Assembly (NCBI GenBank): GCA_030765055.1
Contig: CM060958.1
Span: 106,242,090-106,306,089 of the forward strand
Length of the DNA stretch: 64,000 nt
Direction: 5' to 3'
Origin: Mantis religiosa
Lineage: Eukaryota > Arthropoda > Insecta > Mantodea > Mantidae
Positions 44,247-55,194 of this stretch are shown here, piece by piece. The translations under genes were made by a program, and so were the position numbers. Position 1 is the stretch's first letter, and every line of letters starts with the position of its first letter. Under the pieces are notes generated by a model. The model searched no databases, had not been told where the DNA came from, and saw only the letters and a list, made by a program, of their open reading frames with translations.

Positions 44247-45380
44247 ATGGACGCGGCATTGGAAAAATTTTTGGAGAAGATGATGGAAATAAAGGCCGAA
44301 TTAATAACGAAAATAGAAGCGGCAAATAACAACCTGGCCGCAAAGCTGGAAGAAATGAAGACGGCCAACGACAACATCACCGCGGAACTGAAACAAATGA
44401 AGACGGCCAACGACAACATCACCGAGAAGATGGAAGAAATGAAGGCCGAGTTAACCACAGAAATGAGAGCAGCGAACGGCAGTTTGGCCACGGAAATGAA
44501 GGCGGCGAACGAGGCTCTCGCCGCAAAGTTTGAGGAATGGTTGGCCGGCGTGAGGGATGACGTCACGAATCTGGGCAAGCGGAAGGGTCAAGTAGACGAC
44601 CGCCTTAATAATTTAGAGGAAAAGGCCGACAACATCGCAAAACCCCTCACCCGCCTGACGGAGGAAAACCGGCCTTATGTGTGGACGGAGGACGCCGAAG
44701 ACGTTTTCCAGCACCCGAAGGAGACCCTGTGCAGTGCTCCAATTTTGGGTTTCCCACAACCGGGTGGCGCCTTCATTGTGGACACCGACGCTAGCGACCA
44801 TTACATTGGAGGTGTCCTATCGCAGATCCAGGACGGCCATGAGCGCACAAGAGTGGAAGAGAAGGAGCGTGCCGCAGCAGTCCGAGTAGTTGTGGCAGTG
44901 CCTGCTGAAGGTTGGGATAGCGCAGGCCTGAGGAGGGAGCAGCTGGCGGACGCAGACTTGGGGCCACTCTTGAGGGAAGTGGAGGCAGGGATGAGACCAA
45001 CCTGGGAGGACATCGCACCGAGGAGCGCCACCTACAAGTCGTACTGGGCCCGACGGGACTCGTTGAAGACCAGAGAGGGCGCGCTGTTCCGGGTATGGGA
45101 GTCACCCGATGGGATGGCGCAGAGAGAACAGTTGGTACTCCCCCGGAGTAAGGTCCCGGAAGTCTTGGAGGAAGTGCACGCCGGTACTTCAGGAGGACAC
45201 CTGGGAGCGAACCGTATGATTCACAAACTACGGCAGCGCTACTTCTGGCTCAGACTCCGGGCAGATGCTGGTGGTACACCTGGACCGCCTGGCACGCTAC
45301 GACGGTGCTGTTCGGGGCGAACAGCTTTGAGGAGGGAGCAGTGTCACCCGGGCGTTGGAACACCCTGTGGAAGCAGCTGA
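44247..45380 (+). CDS. Chimeric Gag-Pol remnant of non-autonomous gypsy element
   Basis: The start is chosen at 44247, where ATG lies in ACCATGG context and after the primer site; the frame is 377 codons. Residues 1-128 form a Gag-like coiled coil with repeated MKTANDNIT units. At about residue 130 it joins IAKPLTRLTEENRPYVWTED, the RT-RNase H connection of gypsy pol. It then reads IVDTDASDHYIGGVLSQIQD (RNase H, Asp179/Asp181). A second deletion leads to the integrase zinc region with His311 and His318 (HAGTSGGHLGANRMIHKL), but its two Cys are lost. The frame then runs out of pol phase and ends inside the 3' LTR. RT catalytic motifs and the integrase core are absent, so it cannot move by itself. 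Both inner joints keep the reading frame. Confidence 0.75.
   Translation: MDAALEKFLEKMMEIKAELITKIEAANNNLAAKLEEMKTANDNITAELKQMKTANDNITEKMEEMKAELTTEMRAANGSLATEMKAANEALAAKFEEWLAGVRDDVTNLGKRKGQVDDRLNNLEEKADNIAKPLTRLTEENRPYVWTEDAEDVFQHPKETLCSAPILGFPQPGGAFIVDTDASDHYIGGVLSQIQDGHERTRVEEKERAAAVRVVVAVPAEGWDSAGLRREQLADADLGPLLREVEAGMRPTWEDIAPRSATYKSYWARRDSLKTREGALFRVWESPDGMAQREQLVLPRSKVPEVLEEVHAGTSGGHLGANRMIHKLRQRYFWLRLRADAGGTPGPPGTLRRCCSGRTALRREQCHPGVGTPCGSS
45271..45330 (+). pseudogene. Pol C-terminal tail, out of frame
   Basis: In the frame next to the chimeric ORF, VVHLDRLARYDGAVRGEQL is followed by TGA at 45328. A conserved V-V-H-x-D-R-L-A-x-Y segment ends many gypsy pol proteins. It shows that a third deletion, between the integrase zinc region and the C-terminus, broke the phase. 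Confidence 0.65.
45329..45341 (+). other. Polypurine tract
   Basis: GAGGAGGGAGCAG directly before the 3' LTR, the expected primer for plus-strand synthesis. It overlaps the end of the pol stop codon. Confidence 0.7.
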
Positions 45381-45909
45381 GAGCGGAAGACAGGGGAGGT
45401 CCGTGTTAGCCACGCCTCCCCCTCGTCCGTCTTATAGTGGTGACAGGGACGGCTGGGAAAAAAAACATGATTGTGCGGTCTGTTTCTGTTCCAACTGTGT
45501 TCTGGAAATTACGGGATCTTTCATCATCTGGAACCTTCCTTTGGAAACTGGAGAAGTCGAGAAAGCAGTGACATTCCTATAAAAGGGGTTTCAGAGAGAC
45601 AGTTAGTTAGTTAGTCAGTTAGTGTGAGTGAGGACAGTTCTTGGTGTAAGAAGGCAGTGTTAGTCAGTGACGTGTTAATGAACGAAAAGATTGTGCAACG
45701 GAAGACTGTACGTAACTGTGTATGAGTATCGGAGTTGATGTAATCGCGAGTACAAGTGAAATTGTAACGGACGAACTGGTGAATTGTAATTGTGTGCAGT
45801 ACGCAATTCTGCGTAATTGGCAAGTGTTTAACTGTAAGTCGGTGGAAATAAAGAACATTTTTTGAGTGGTGAAATTGGACTTTTCATTTCACGGACCCAC
45901 AAAGTCACA
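45342..45909 (+). mobile_element. 3' LTR of gypsy-type element
   Basis: 568 bp, TGTCACCC...GTCACA, about 99 percent identical to the 5' LTR. AATAAA at 45847-45852 would serve as the polyadenylation signal. The near identity of the LTRs indicates a young insertion. Confidence 0.93.
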
Positions 45910-45913
45910 ATAT
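45910..45913. repeat. ATAT target duplication, right
   Basis: Pairs with 43626-43629. The preceding A also matches (AATAT), so 4 or 5 bp is possible; TG...CA ends favour 4 bp. Confidence 0.7.
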
Positions 45914-45952
45914 GAATTTAATTCAAACAAAATCAATTGAAATATTTTGTGA

Positions 45953-46080
45953 AGCCCATCTTGGTAGCGTAGATGATAGCGGGTCTCCTTTACGTTCAAG
46001 AGGTCGCGAGTTCGAATCTCGGTCAGGGTGAGTTACCTGGATACGGGTTTTCCGGTGTTTTATCTTATCCTTAAAGTCGA
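45953..46080 (+). repeat. SINE family A, 3'-truncated
   Basis: GGTAGCGTAGATGATAGCGG (head), GTCGCGAGTTCGAATCTCGG (B-box), TTACCTGGATACGGGTTTTC. It stops at about 46080 after TTATCCTTAAAG. It starts 40 bp after the LTR element. Confidence 0.8.
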
Positions 46081-46084
46081 AAAA

Positions 46085-49050
46085 AGCGAACTCTGCTTCT
46101 GTATAGCAGACCTCTATTATTAACCGACGTATTTCAGTTTTAAACCTTTTTTTCATAGTTATATGCCGATTTTTACATTCATATTAGTTCCTGTGCAGAG
46201 TCTTTCAAATGAGGAAATTTGTTATTGAACGTGGAATTGTTTCTTCCAGCAGCGTACTACACTTTACATAAAATAAGAACCTGAACTCTTAATTGTATTT
46301 AATCGTTTGAAACTCTTAAGTGGATTAATATGACACAGGCGCACCGTTTATTTTGTTTTAAATGGTCTCTTAGATTATAGGTGAGTCAAATAAAAACACC
46401 TTGCTTACAGGTTAGGCGTCTAGGCCGTACTTTGAAAACCTTACTCTGGATCAGCCATGCTATTTTGTGACACGTATTAGTCTTACTAATGGCAATAGAC
46501 TGCTTAGAGTAGCTGCAAAATAAGAATGAATATGGGCTGAGTCAATACGGTTATCCTACTGTCTTGGTGTTGCCATTTCCACGGCAAGCGGGTAACAGAG
46601 ATGGAAGATCCATCTGTCTTTGTCCCAACTAGCAAGTATCATACAGATACTGAGGTGTACAGTGATACAAAGCTGACAGAGAAGTTCGCTTAATATTTCA
46701 GCATGTGTGTGAGAACATATACAATGATTATCGCATAATCTGAACCTTAAAACCTTGAACTGCAGAACAGTTCGGTTACATAGCTGTCATTCATATACAC
46801 ACGAAACAAAATGATTCAAATTAGATGCGTTCTACGAAATAAGGTATTTGCTGCAGTGAAACAAAGTAGTGACATTTCAACAATTTGTCAATATATTTTC
46901 TATTTCAATGATGCCATATTTGTATACTGCCTGTAATGGACTATAAACCAATTTTTGTTTCATTAAAATACTTAATAAATACGGAAGATATTAAGGTGTA
47001 TTTATGAAGAATATTACACCATGAATCTCGTGTACTAATGTTATGGATTGTGTGCAGAAATTTTAGTCTTGCAGAAACAATATCGCTTCTTTCAAGCAGA
47101 AATTTACAACCAACATTAGTTCTCCTATATCTGAACGCAAGAGATTTCAGAATATTATGCATAGAAGTTACAGAATCCGTATGCTCTATTTTCCCTCTCA
47201 TTAAATTGGTCAGCCTTTAGGCAGTTGGCTATTCACCCTTGTCTTATAAATCATAAATTGTTGTACGTGAAATACATTTTTGAAAATTGTCTAAGTTGGT
47301 AGCACGTTTTTTAGTGCTCGATGTTTCCCTGGAGTGCTAAATATGAAAAATTCTCTAATTTGATAAAACTGTTTGCCTTCTTTAACAATGTTCGTCACAA
47401 AATGAACACTCACGTGACAAGTTAGTAACATTACTGCTCAAATCTGAGCGAAATTTGTACTTTCGAAAATGTCTTTAATTGACATCTGTTTGAAAAAGGA
47501 ACATTAACAAGAACATTTTAGCCTGCGTATGTATACTCTTATAAGTTGTTTCGCAGTTACTACTAGACGCACCAGTACTAGGCTTGCTAAGCGGTATATT
47601 TACTAACTTTGAAAAGCACGTGTGCACTCTTAAAAGAACACCACTTTACTGAATCCAGGGTACAAAATGCACCTGCAGCATAGCACGTGTGTGCTTTTCT
47701 TCACTGACAGCTAATGATTCTTTTCCTTCTAGTCAGGGGTCTTATGTTTCCATATCTCCGAAACCAAATGTGCTACAAACATGGGGTTTGGACAGTCATC
47801 CTCAGAGAAATAGTTCTGTAACATGGCAAAAGCAAAATAGCGCGCAAAGAAATTAGTCACATGCTTCGGCAAAGCCAGCCATTAAGCGTGCTTAACTGTG
47901 CAACGTTGCACGCATCGAACTGGCTAGTAGCGATAGAACAGCTACGCCTAGCCCCGCCGTATGTTCATTCCTGTTTTGTAGCTACCTTAATACAGTCAAA
48001 TATCTTTGAAGAGGACCCAGGCATAGCATTGACTCAACTTCAAGGCTGCCTGCACACAGCTGGCGTGAAGAAAACAAATTTATTGTGTTACATTCACATG
48101 AACGTCTCTACTCCTTTTAAACTGTTCTTACAAACCCTATCTACTTCCTATTAATAGATATAAGCATTATCTTATTGCTAAGTTTCTTGAAGGTGGAGGG
48201 ACAAAATTTGGTCCGAGAAAACGAATGGCTTCCCCTTTAAGGAAAATACAAGAAATGCCAAATTCAAACATACAAGAAGAAACAGTTTAGAAGTGTTCAT
48301 GCGACGTGCACAGAGGTAGTTTTCTAAAATCCTTTTTCTTTAATTTAGGGGACCTCGAAACATATTTCCTATGAATACTGGACATCGAAATTTAGTTTAG
48401 AGTGCTTTACTTTCGATACTTTACAAATTAGCGAAAGTAATATGAAACATTGAATTAGTATTCTTTTACCCAGATAGATTCAGGGGATAAAATAGAAACT
48501 GGGTTTATAAGTGAAATATATTAATGGCTGAGTAAATAGTTCGATCTTAATTGACAAGTAAATGCATCTGACATACCTGACGTCGATAAAAAGAGGAGCG
48601 TACCTGAAAGTAAATACCTTGCGGTTTACTTTAGTGTATTTACTTGCCCTGGTTTTATTCAGTTGTCTGCGAGTGTTTACTCGTAACAATAGAGGCTGCT
48701 TTTGGCGAAGGCACTCGCACCTGAGCTTTAAAACTAATTTGCTCGGTAAATCCATGAAGGTCAATTGCTGGATGTACAGAAATCAACAGTACCAGTTGCG
48801 GTACTGCATGCTCTTTTTCTCTGTAGAGTCCAATGCGCCAATCATCATGGAGATTTAAAATGTATTCAACTTCTTTGTAGAAACATTCTGCAGTGTTTTA
48901 CATTTTGCTCAATTCTTTCAGGAAATACTTGATATCGTAATACAAATTATATTACAATCTATCCAGATATATTTGGCTACTACATTTTCATAAATGTGGT
49001 CGTGTGTAGAGGGATAATTATTCCTCCAGGTGCTTTTCCGCATTGAGGAA
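46085..49050. other. Three kilobases without a recognisable feature
   Basis: Frames reach only 98 codons (48562-48858 plus, 47861-48154 plus) and show no domain. No TIR, tRNA-like head or coding relic was recognised. It may be intron, intergenic DNA or very old repeats. Confidence 0.45.
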
Positions 49051-49054
49051 GGAC

Positions 49055-49222
49055 GCGCGCGCGCGCGTGTGTAGTGTTTAACGCAAGCTTTTACTACATA
49101 CGGCACCGCAGGCGATGACACTATTGTCCACCACAAATCTCACTTTGCGGTCGCCTGGGATCGAATCCGGGCTACCTTGGTGAGAGCCAAGTGGTCTGAC
49201 CACTGAGCCACGGCGCGGCCGA
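49055..49222 (-). repeat. SINE family C copy (-) with (CG)n at its tail
   Basis: Complement: GGCCGCGCCGTGGCTCAGTG, GACCACTTGGCTCTCACC, GGATTCGATCCCAGGCGACC, then an internal deletion and the tail GCGGTGCCGTATGTAGTAAA. A CG-dinucleotide run at 49056-49068 abuts the tail. Confidence 0.8.
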
Positions 49223-49224
49223 GG

Positions 49225-50105
49225 AAGGACGTAGTTAAATAATCAACAGTCATATCATCAAATGTAAGTGCCACTGACTTGTAGGGCGTATAACTGGGTT
49301 TCATTTATTAAAGTTCCTTAACAGTTGTTCTTAAGCCCTCATATTGGGCTTAGATTGGGGCATAGAGTTTATTGAAAATGGTGCCTCTCTTAAAGAGCTA
49401 AGGCCTATCGCCCGACCAAGCTGTCCCACCTCGGCTCACAAAAAGCATCATAACTGGGGGTGCAGTAGTGGAATATAGGAAGTGGTTGGCACCTCAATTC
49501 CTTTCCTAACGGACAATGCGATCTTCGCAACCTGAAGCGGAGTAATGAGTTGGTCAGGAACAATTTGTAACGGTCCTAAACCTGGTATAAGAATGTGGAT
49601 GATATGAAAATAAATAAAAGTGAGAATGATGAAAGAAACAGTGAAGATGCAGAAGTTGGTGGAATGAATGGCGGGGAAACCGAACAAACCAAATACGCAT
49701 ATGTCTTAACGTTCACCACAAATCCAACATGTAATCGTCCAGGACGCAACCTTTGCCACGGTGCCACTATTTATTGTACATACATTTGTCGTCAATCGAG
49801 GTTAATTTTAATTCAAAATTAGACATAGAGTTGTAGGATATGTTACAAAGCGTACCGCTGTCGAGGTTCACAAAAGAAAAGAAGTAACTTACCAGATTAA
49901 AACCGTATTAGCTCTGTAAGTATTCAGAGAAATAACTAGAAATATTTCGGAAATTTATCTTCGCGCTAATTATGTGCCTCAGCGAGGACCAATTCTTTCG
50001 CATAGAAGGATTTTGTCTGTCACTTATGATTATTCTAAATTTTTGTTGCGTTTATTTTTCCTTATTAACCGTGGACACAGAACATCAGCATCAAATTCTA
50101 GTGAA
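49225..50105. other. No confident feature
   Basis: 49600-49770 weakly recalls SINE C (TTCACCACAAATCC, TGCCACGGTGCC) but is too diverged to call. Confidence 0.35.
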
Positions 50106-50110
50106 ACGTA

Positions 50111-50727
50111 CAAGGTGCGTTCAAGTTATAACACCTCATTTTTTTCAGGACTGGGATCAGATAGCAATTTCCGTTTTTTAAATACACGTGGACTCTTTGT
50201 GATTAGGTGACAGAGATGGCAGCACTGTACAGTGTATAGAACTCTACTGGAAGTGATGAGAGATAGGACTGTTTTTGATGCTTAAAATGGTGACGTTTTC
50301 ATTGCAAGAACAGCGTGTAATCATTCGTTTTCTCCATTTTCATGGTGTGACACCTATTGAAATTCATCGCCAGTTGAGTGACGCATGTGGTGATGGTACC
50401 ATGGATGTGTCTAATGTGCGTTCCTGGGTACGACAGTTCAATAAAGGCAGAACATCGTGTGACAACAAACCAAGACAGTCATGGCCCTCCAGCAGCCCGT
50501 CTGACGACATTATCCAGCGAGTGGAGAACGTTGTTTTGGAGGATCACCGAATGAGCATTTTCAGAACTTCATGCAGGATTGTGTGCATAGATCCCAGGAA
50601 ATTCCAATTTTGTAGGCGATGTCTGCAACATTCACAAAGAGTGCACGTGTATTTAAAAAAATCAGAAGTTCCTCTCTGGTCCCAGTACTGAAAAAATTAG
50701 GTGTTAAAACTTGAACGCACCTCGTTG
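50111..50727 (+). mobile_element. Short mariner derivative with ~95-bp TIRs
   Basis: Left arm 50111-50202 and right arm 50632-50727 are inverted copies (GGTGCGTTCAAGTT, AACACCT, TTTTTTCAG, ACTGGGA, TTAAATACACGTG, ACTCTTTGTGA in the same order). TA flanks both sides (50109-50110 and 50728-50729). The 617-bp element lacks the catalytic half. Such long TIRs are unusual for mariner, which mostly has about 30 bp. Confidence 0.85.
50284..50691 (+). CDS. Mariner N-terminal DNA-binding region only
   Basis: The frame starts at ATG 50287 or slightly upstream (MVTFSLQEQRVIIRFLHFHG). It contains TPIEIHRQLSDACGDGTMDV and SNVRSWVRQFNKGRTSC, the first helix-turn-helix of mariner transposases. The linker SDDIIQRVENVVLEDHRMSI follows. 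After about residue 98 homology stops at a deletion joint. The frame then reads into the right inverted repeat and ends at 50691. No DDE catalytic residues remain. It could in principle bind TIRs without cutting, but expression is unknown. Confidence 0.6.
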   Translation, partial: KMVTFSLQEQRVIIRFLHFHGVTPIEIHRQLSDACGDGTMDVSNVRSWVRQFNKGRTSCDNKPRQSWPSSSPSDDIIQRVENVVLEDHRMSIFRTSCRIVCIDPRKFQFCRRCLQHSQRVHVYLKKSEVPLWSQY

Positions 50728-50734
50728 TAAAAAT

Positions 50735-51185
50735 AAGGAAAATGCTCCATTAAAAGCAAATGTACTCGCAGGTGTTTCCGGCCACCTACTCCTCAGGTAG
50801 CTATTAATCAGAGTTACTTTAGCCATCCAGGTCTCCGTTGCCAACTGTACGGGTTCCAAGATGCAAAATAGAATTTAACTGTAAATAATCACAAATGTTC
50901 TGGAAAATGCACGTGCGTGGATTATGAAGTTATGTTATGACTGATTGGTGCAGCTTATAGGTAAATTGTTCTAAGTGACAGTAATGTAAGACAATAAATC
51001 ACACGTTTAAAGCTGACCAATGGCCAGGTACAGTGACACCTGGCCGACTTATTGAATGAAGAATGGATCGCGATATTTGATGAAGAAGATAGGAAAAATC
51101 GCCTTACCCCACTGTTTCAGATCTAACTTACAGAGCAATTTATTTGATTTAATAAGTGGTGTTCGCTTTACAATTGTGTCTATAG
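50735..51185. other. No recognisable feature
   Basis: Spacer between two mariner-type elements. Confidence 0.45.
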
Positions 51186-51189
51186 CAGA

Positions 51190-52446
51190 TGTACAAAGAC
51201 AAAGACTGAGACTGACTTTTTCACAGATGTTTATTACTGCAATTCAATGTTTACATGATCTTTTTAAAGTAGTCCCTCCTACTTCACTGCACTTTTTATA
51301 GCTTCTCTGTCAGTCCTTGAACTCGTGCTGCAGACCATGCTTTGTCAGGTCCTTGAGAATCACCTTACTTTTCTTGAGCACTGCTTCGGAGTTCACAAAT
51401 CGAATACCCCTAAGCTTTGCCTTTAGTGATGGGAATAAAAAAGTCACACGGTGCAAGATCGGGGCTATAAGGTGGATGTGGTACACAGGTAATGTTGAAT
51501 CGAGCCAGAAACTGCATGACTTGATTTGCTACGTGAGGCCGTGCATTGTCATGATGAAGTCACCACCCAGTCCGAGAAAGCTCTGGTTGTTTCTCTGCAA
51601 TGTGCTTCCTCAGTGTAGCCAATACTGACGTGTAGTATGCTGCTGTAACAGTAGTGTGAGGGGGAATCATTCCATTACAGTCAAAAAATCTGATCACCAT
51701 CACTTTCCCTACAGATGGAACAACTATGCCTTTTTTGGTGTTGGAGAACCTGGCGATTTCCACACTGTGCTGGCTTGTTTTCCTTCAGGATCATAATGAT
51801 GTAGCTATGACTCATCACCGGTGATAATCGATTTAAAAATGCATCCCCTCCATCAGCAATGAGACGCAGCACCTCACGGCTTGTCTCCATTCGCACAGCC
51901 TTTTTTTCGGGAGTCAACTGACGTGGCACTAACTCGGGTGATATAGAGATAGTCGTGTATAATTGTAAACACACTGCCATATGAAATTCTCAACACTTCA
52001 CTGAGGTTACGTAATGTTATACGCCGATCCTCCAGGACAATCACGGCAACTGTGTTGATGTTGACTTCAGTCACAGCAGAAGCCGAAACACCAGGCCCAC
52101 CTTGCTTAACATTGACAAGCGACTTTCTTTGAAGTCCACGAGGTAATGTATTTTCACTGTACGCTTGCTTCAGATTTTCATGTTTCGGTGGCTGTATGGT
52201 TTAAATGAAAACTGAATTTGATTGCGCTGTACTGCTCCTCTCGCATGACTTCCACTGTCTGGTATGCAAAATGCACGTAGGGTCTACAAACTAGAGCAGT
52301 ACTACCAACCTACCAATACGAGAGTGATGTCGCCTACCGACATTACACATAATACCCCGCCCTTTTTAAATATTTGTTACGGATACGAAGCTATCACGGA
52401 AGCTACAGAAAAAATCAGTCTGTCTTTTTTTATCATCCCTCGTATA
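51190..52446 (-). mobile_element. Decayed mariner, copy 4 (DD34D)
   Basis: The ends are eroded: right complement ACGAGGGATGATAAAAAAAG then AGACTGATTTTTTCTG; left AGACTGAGACTGACTTTTTC. Minus-strand coding order: REEQYSAIKFSFHLNHTATE, EDRRITLRNLSEVLRISYGS (second HTH), a D1 region near 51800 (SHSYIIMILKENKP in one frame), KRHSCSICR / GKVMVIRFFDCNGM, HDNARPHVANQVMQFLARFN (second Asp), and YSPDLAPCDFF (third Asp, 34 residues on). Frameshifts and stops separate these blocks. The family differs from copies 1-3. Confidence 0.75.
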
Positions 52447-52539
52447 TGTTCCTAATTGCACTATTTATTGGATGCTATAGTCATTATTCCCAATTGTTAA
52501 CATATTGGCGGCCAATACTTAGTACTACACGATTTTAAA

Positions 52540-53150
52540 ATGGAAGCAACAAAATTTGAAGCTACGAAACCTTCAGAAACACTACTAGAAACAAGTTTAC
52601 AAAACAGCTGGCTTGTTCCTCGAAGGGTATGTTAAGTTCAAGATAAAGGTGTCGGTGAGCAAATACCACAACGATGGTTCCAGCGTTTCCACAATGGAGA
52701 ATGAAAAAACATTACAGATCTAAAACGATCTGGAAGACACAAGTTACTCAATATTGAGAAAACACAGTATTGCAAGAATATCCACAAAGAAGCAACCACA
52801 GGCTGTCAAAAATACTATAAGCTGCAAAAGTTACCTACATCGCCCTGTTAGGAAACTTGAAGATCGTTCAGAAGCTGTAAATTTGTACTATAGAACTGAC
52901 ATACTGGATATCCGTCATCAGATTATTTCTAATCCCTGAGATGATAGATTTAACAGAAGAATTGTCACTGATATTGATGAAAAGTGGATGTATTATAGTA
53001 GTCTTGGCAACTCGAAACAGCTTCTCGATATCCATAGCCTGCAAACATTGTCCTTAGAAATATTGGTTCAGTCCGAAAATAATGCATTTTATGAATTTTG
53101 AAGGCATTACTAACTGGAAATGTGTTCTAAATGGACGTACAATCCATGCA
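52540..53150 (+). pseudogene. Mariner relic, copy 5, yet another subfamily
   Basis: Plus-strand blocks: GVGEQIPQRWFQRFHNGE (first HTH end), ITDLKRSGRHKLLNIEKTQY (linker), RKLEDRSEAVNLYYRTDILD, and RFNRRIVTDIDEKWMYYSSL, which matches the mariner D1 block RIVTGDEKW but with a one-residue insertion. The order and spacing fit the N-terminal two thirds of a mellifera/Mos1-like transposase. Stops occur between blocks. No TIRs were found, so borders are approximate. Confidence 0.6.
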
Positions 53151-53350
53151 AATTTTTATTGCTGACAACTTCGAGTTCATCTAGTTTTGAGGCAGAGGTA
53201 GCCTGCATTTGTACATATAAACAATTTGCAGCAGAACAGTGTGAGGGCTCACACAGTTCAATGAACCATGGATGAAGTCCAGAAATGAGAAGGAACAGAG
53301 CCACTGCCACATCCAGCGTATTGCCCTAATTGTGGGCCATCATTTTATTT

Positions 53351-53590
53351 GTCCTCTTCAGTAGCGTAGATGGTAGTGTGCTTTACGTTCAAGAGGTCCC
53401 GAGTTCGAATCTCGGTTAGGATGAGTTACCTGGCTAAGATTTTTCCGGGATTTTCCCTTATCCTGATAGAGGAATGTCGGGTGGCTCTAAGCCCCATGGT
53501 TCTCGGACGCATTTGAGCATCATTTCACCCATTTCAGTCATCGTCTCATATGACTTAACGTTGGACGACGTAAATTTAAAAAAATTACAT
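53351..53590 (+). repeat. SINE family A, near full length
   Basis: CAGTAGCGTAGATGGTAGTG (head), GGTCCCGAGTTCGAATCTCG (B-box), TTTTTCCGGGATTTTCCC, GAATGTCGGGTGGCTCTAAG, GCATTTGAGCATCATTTCAC, GACTTAACGTTGGACGACG. Confidence 0.85.
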
Positions 53591-53594
53591 TATT

Positions 53595-55190
53595 ATAGTT
53601 AATTCTGTGGTCCATTCCCTAAGTAGAAGAAACTTTGAAAACTTTAAAGCAGTTAAACTGGGTATCAATGAATCCTTCACATAAAAAAACAAGGAACTGT
53701 TAGTTGCAGAATAGCAAATCCTGCTGAAACGTGGTCTAGAACTTTGTATAGAATCTAACGGTGTTTACTTTGAAGTTCGGAATTATTTCTTGTAAAAAAA
53801 ATTATTATAGATAAGTTTTAGAAGCCTGTTTAGTAACCTAAATCACTTAAGATACAACTTCTATAGGACATCGATGATAAGTACTTATTTCTTCTATCCA
53901 ACAATAAGTTAATTAGCGTTACAGACTTATACCTCTATTTATTATGTTTTCGAGAAAAGGATCTGCAAAAACAGGCTTATTGCATGTTTCTTTGTAGGTT
54001 CAAGGAAAGTAGTGGAATACAACAGGCTTCAGCGATGGTCAAATGTTTTAAGAGCTGATTTCAGTCTGAAGACTAGAGTGAGCATTATTGTTCGCGAACG
54101 GGTTTGGAAACATGGCGGGAGTAAAACTCCGACGCTGACATGTTTCGCGCATTTATGGAAGGCGTATTTCGTTAATGGTACATGACGGAGGCTGTGTATA
54201 CATAACTTTGTATATTGAATAACTTACATAGTAGTATAGTCAGGTCACAATGGTGTAAACTAATCCCAACTTGCTTTGTAGACGCACCACGTTAACCTGC
54301 AGGACAACCCTCTTGTTTCGATTACGTCACTGCTATACCACAACAAACTACTCCATCAGCTACATATTCGGGAATAAAAATGCTCGCTCTAGCGATGCCT
54401 CTGGTACTCCACTCTCTTTGTATGGCCAGGACATAAGAACTAAATAAAAATGGAATATGGTTTCCTATTTCATAGGCTCAGTTTCAGAAAAAACAAACCG
54501 ATTAAACCAATAAAATAAAGAAAGCCTCGAAAATGACTTTCTTCACAAAAAAGTTGACATAGCTGTATATTTTAACATCTAATGTTCTTATTTAGATGTA
54601 GATTTATTTAGTCTGTCTCCTACGGTTTACCAGTTATACAAAAGTCATAAAGAATGAAGAGGACTTCAAGGTTAATACCAGAAAATACAGGATATTCACT
54701 TTGTTTTCATGGAAATAGCTTAAGTATGTGGTATTTTAAGCCATATCTGTGTTTATTTGTGCAAAAATGAAAATATTCTAAGCAATTTCCGTGTAAAAGG
54801 TACTCTGAGCTGGTGCTGTGCTTCCAAAAATTTCGTATTGTATCTTGAAAGACCCTGAACTTAAATTCTAAAATGGGTGTTACTTTTGTTTACTTTTGAC
54901 TTCCGCTGTTCATACATACACATAAGCACGTGCCAAAGACATTTTCTCTCTAAAACTATATTTTCTAAATATTCAGAAAATTGAATTTCTGGTGAAATCT
55001 CGATGCTATTTTTTTATTCCAGTGTAATACTTCTCCTACTTCTGTCGTAGAGAAAGCAAACATTATTGATGATTCCTCGATGCTTGCAACTTCCTCGATA
55101 CTTGCATGGTATCGACAACAAACGTTACGCAGGGTGTCGTGAAGTATCAATTATCACCTGGTAGTTTTTATGCTGGATTATTGAACATTT
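53595..55190. other. No confident feature
   Basis: AT-rich. TCGATG/TCGATA-type motifs near 55075-55115 may be subterminal repeats of the hAT relic that resumes after the mariner at 56390. Confidence 0.4.
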
Positions 55191-55194
55191 TTCG

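Noticed and set aside
44180..45105. Minus-strand frames of 132, 104 and 76 codons
   Set aside because: Shadows of the plus-strand gypsy-derived frame. The repetitive Ser/Ala/Phe content mirrors the coiled coil.
43902..45858. Identical 64-75-codon frames in both LTRs
   Set aside because: They exist twice because the LTRs are duplicated. The frames cross TATA and polyadenylation signals and show no protein features.
47861..48154. 97-codon plus frame
   Set aside because: No motif, no start context and no homologue recognised.
49600..49770. Possible further SINE C copy
   Set aside because: Only scattered short matches, and neither the tRNA-like head nor the tail is clear.
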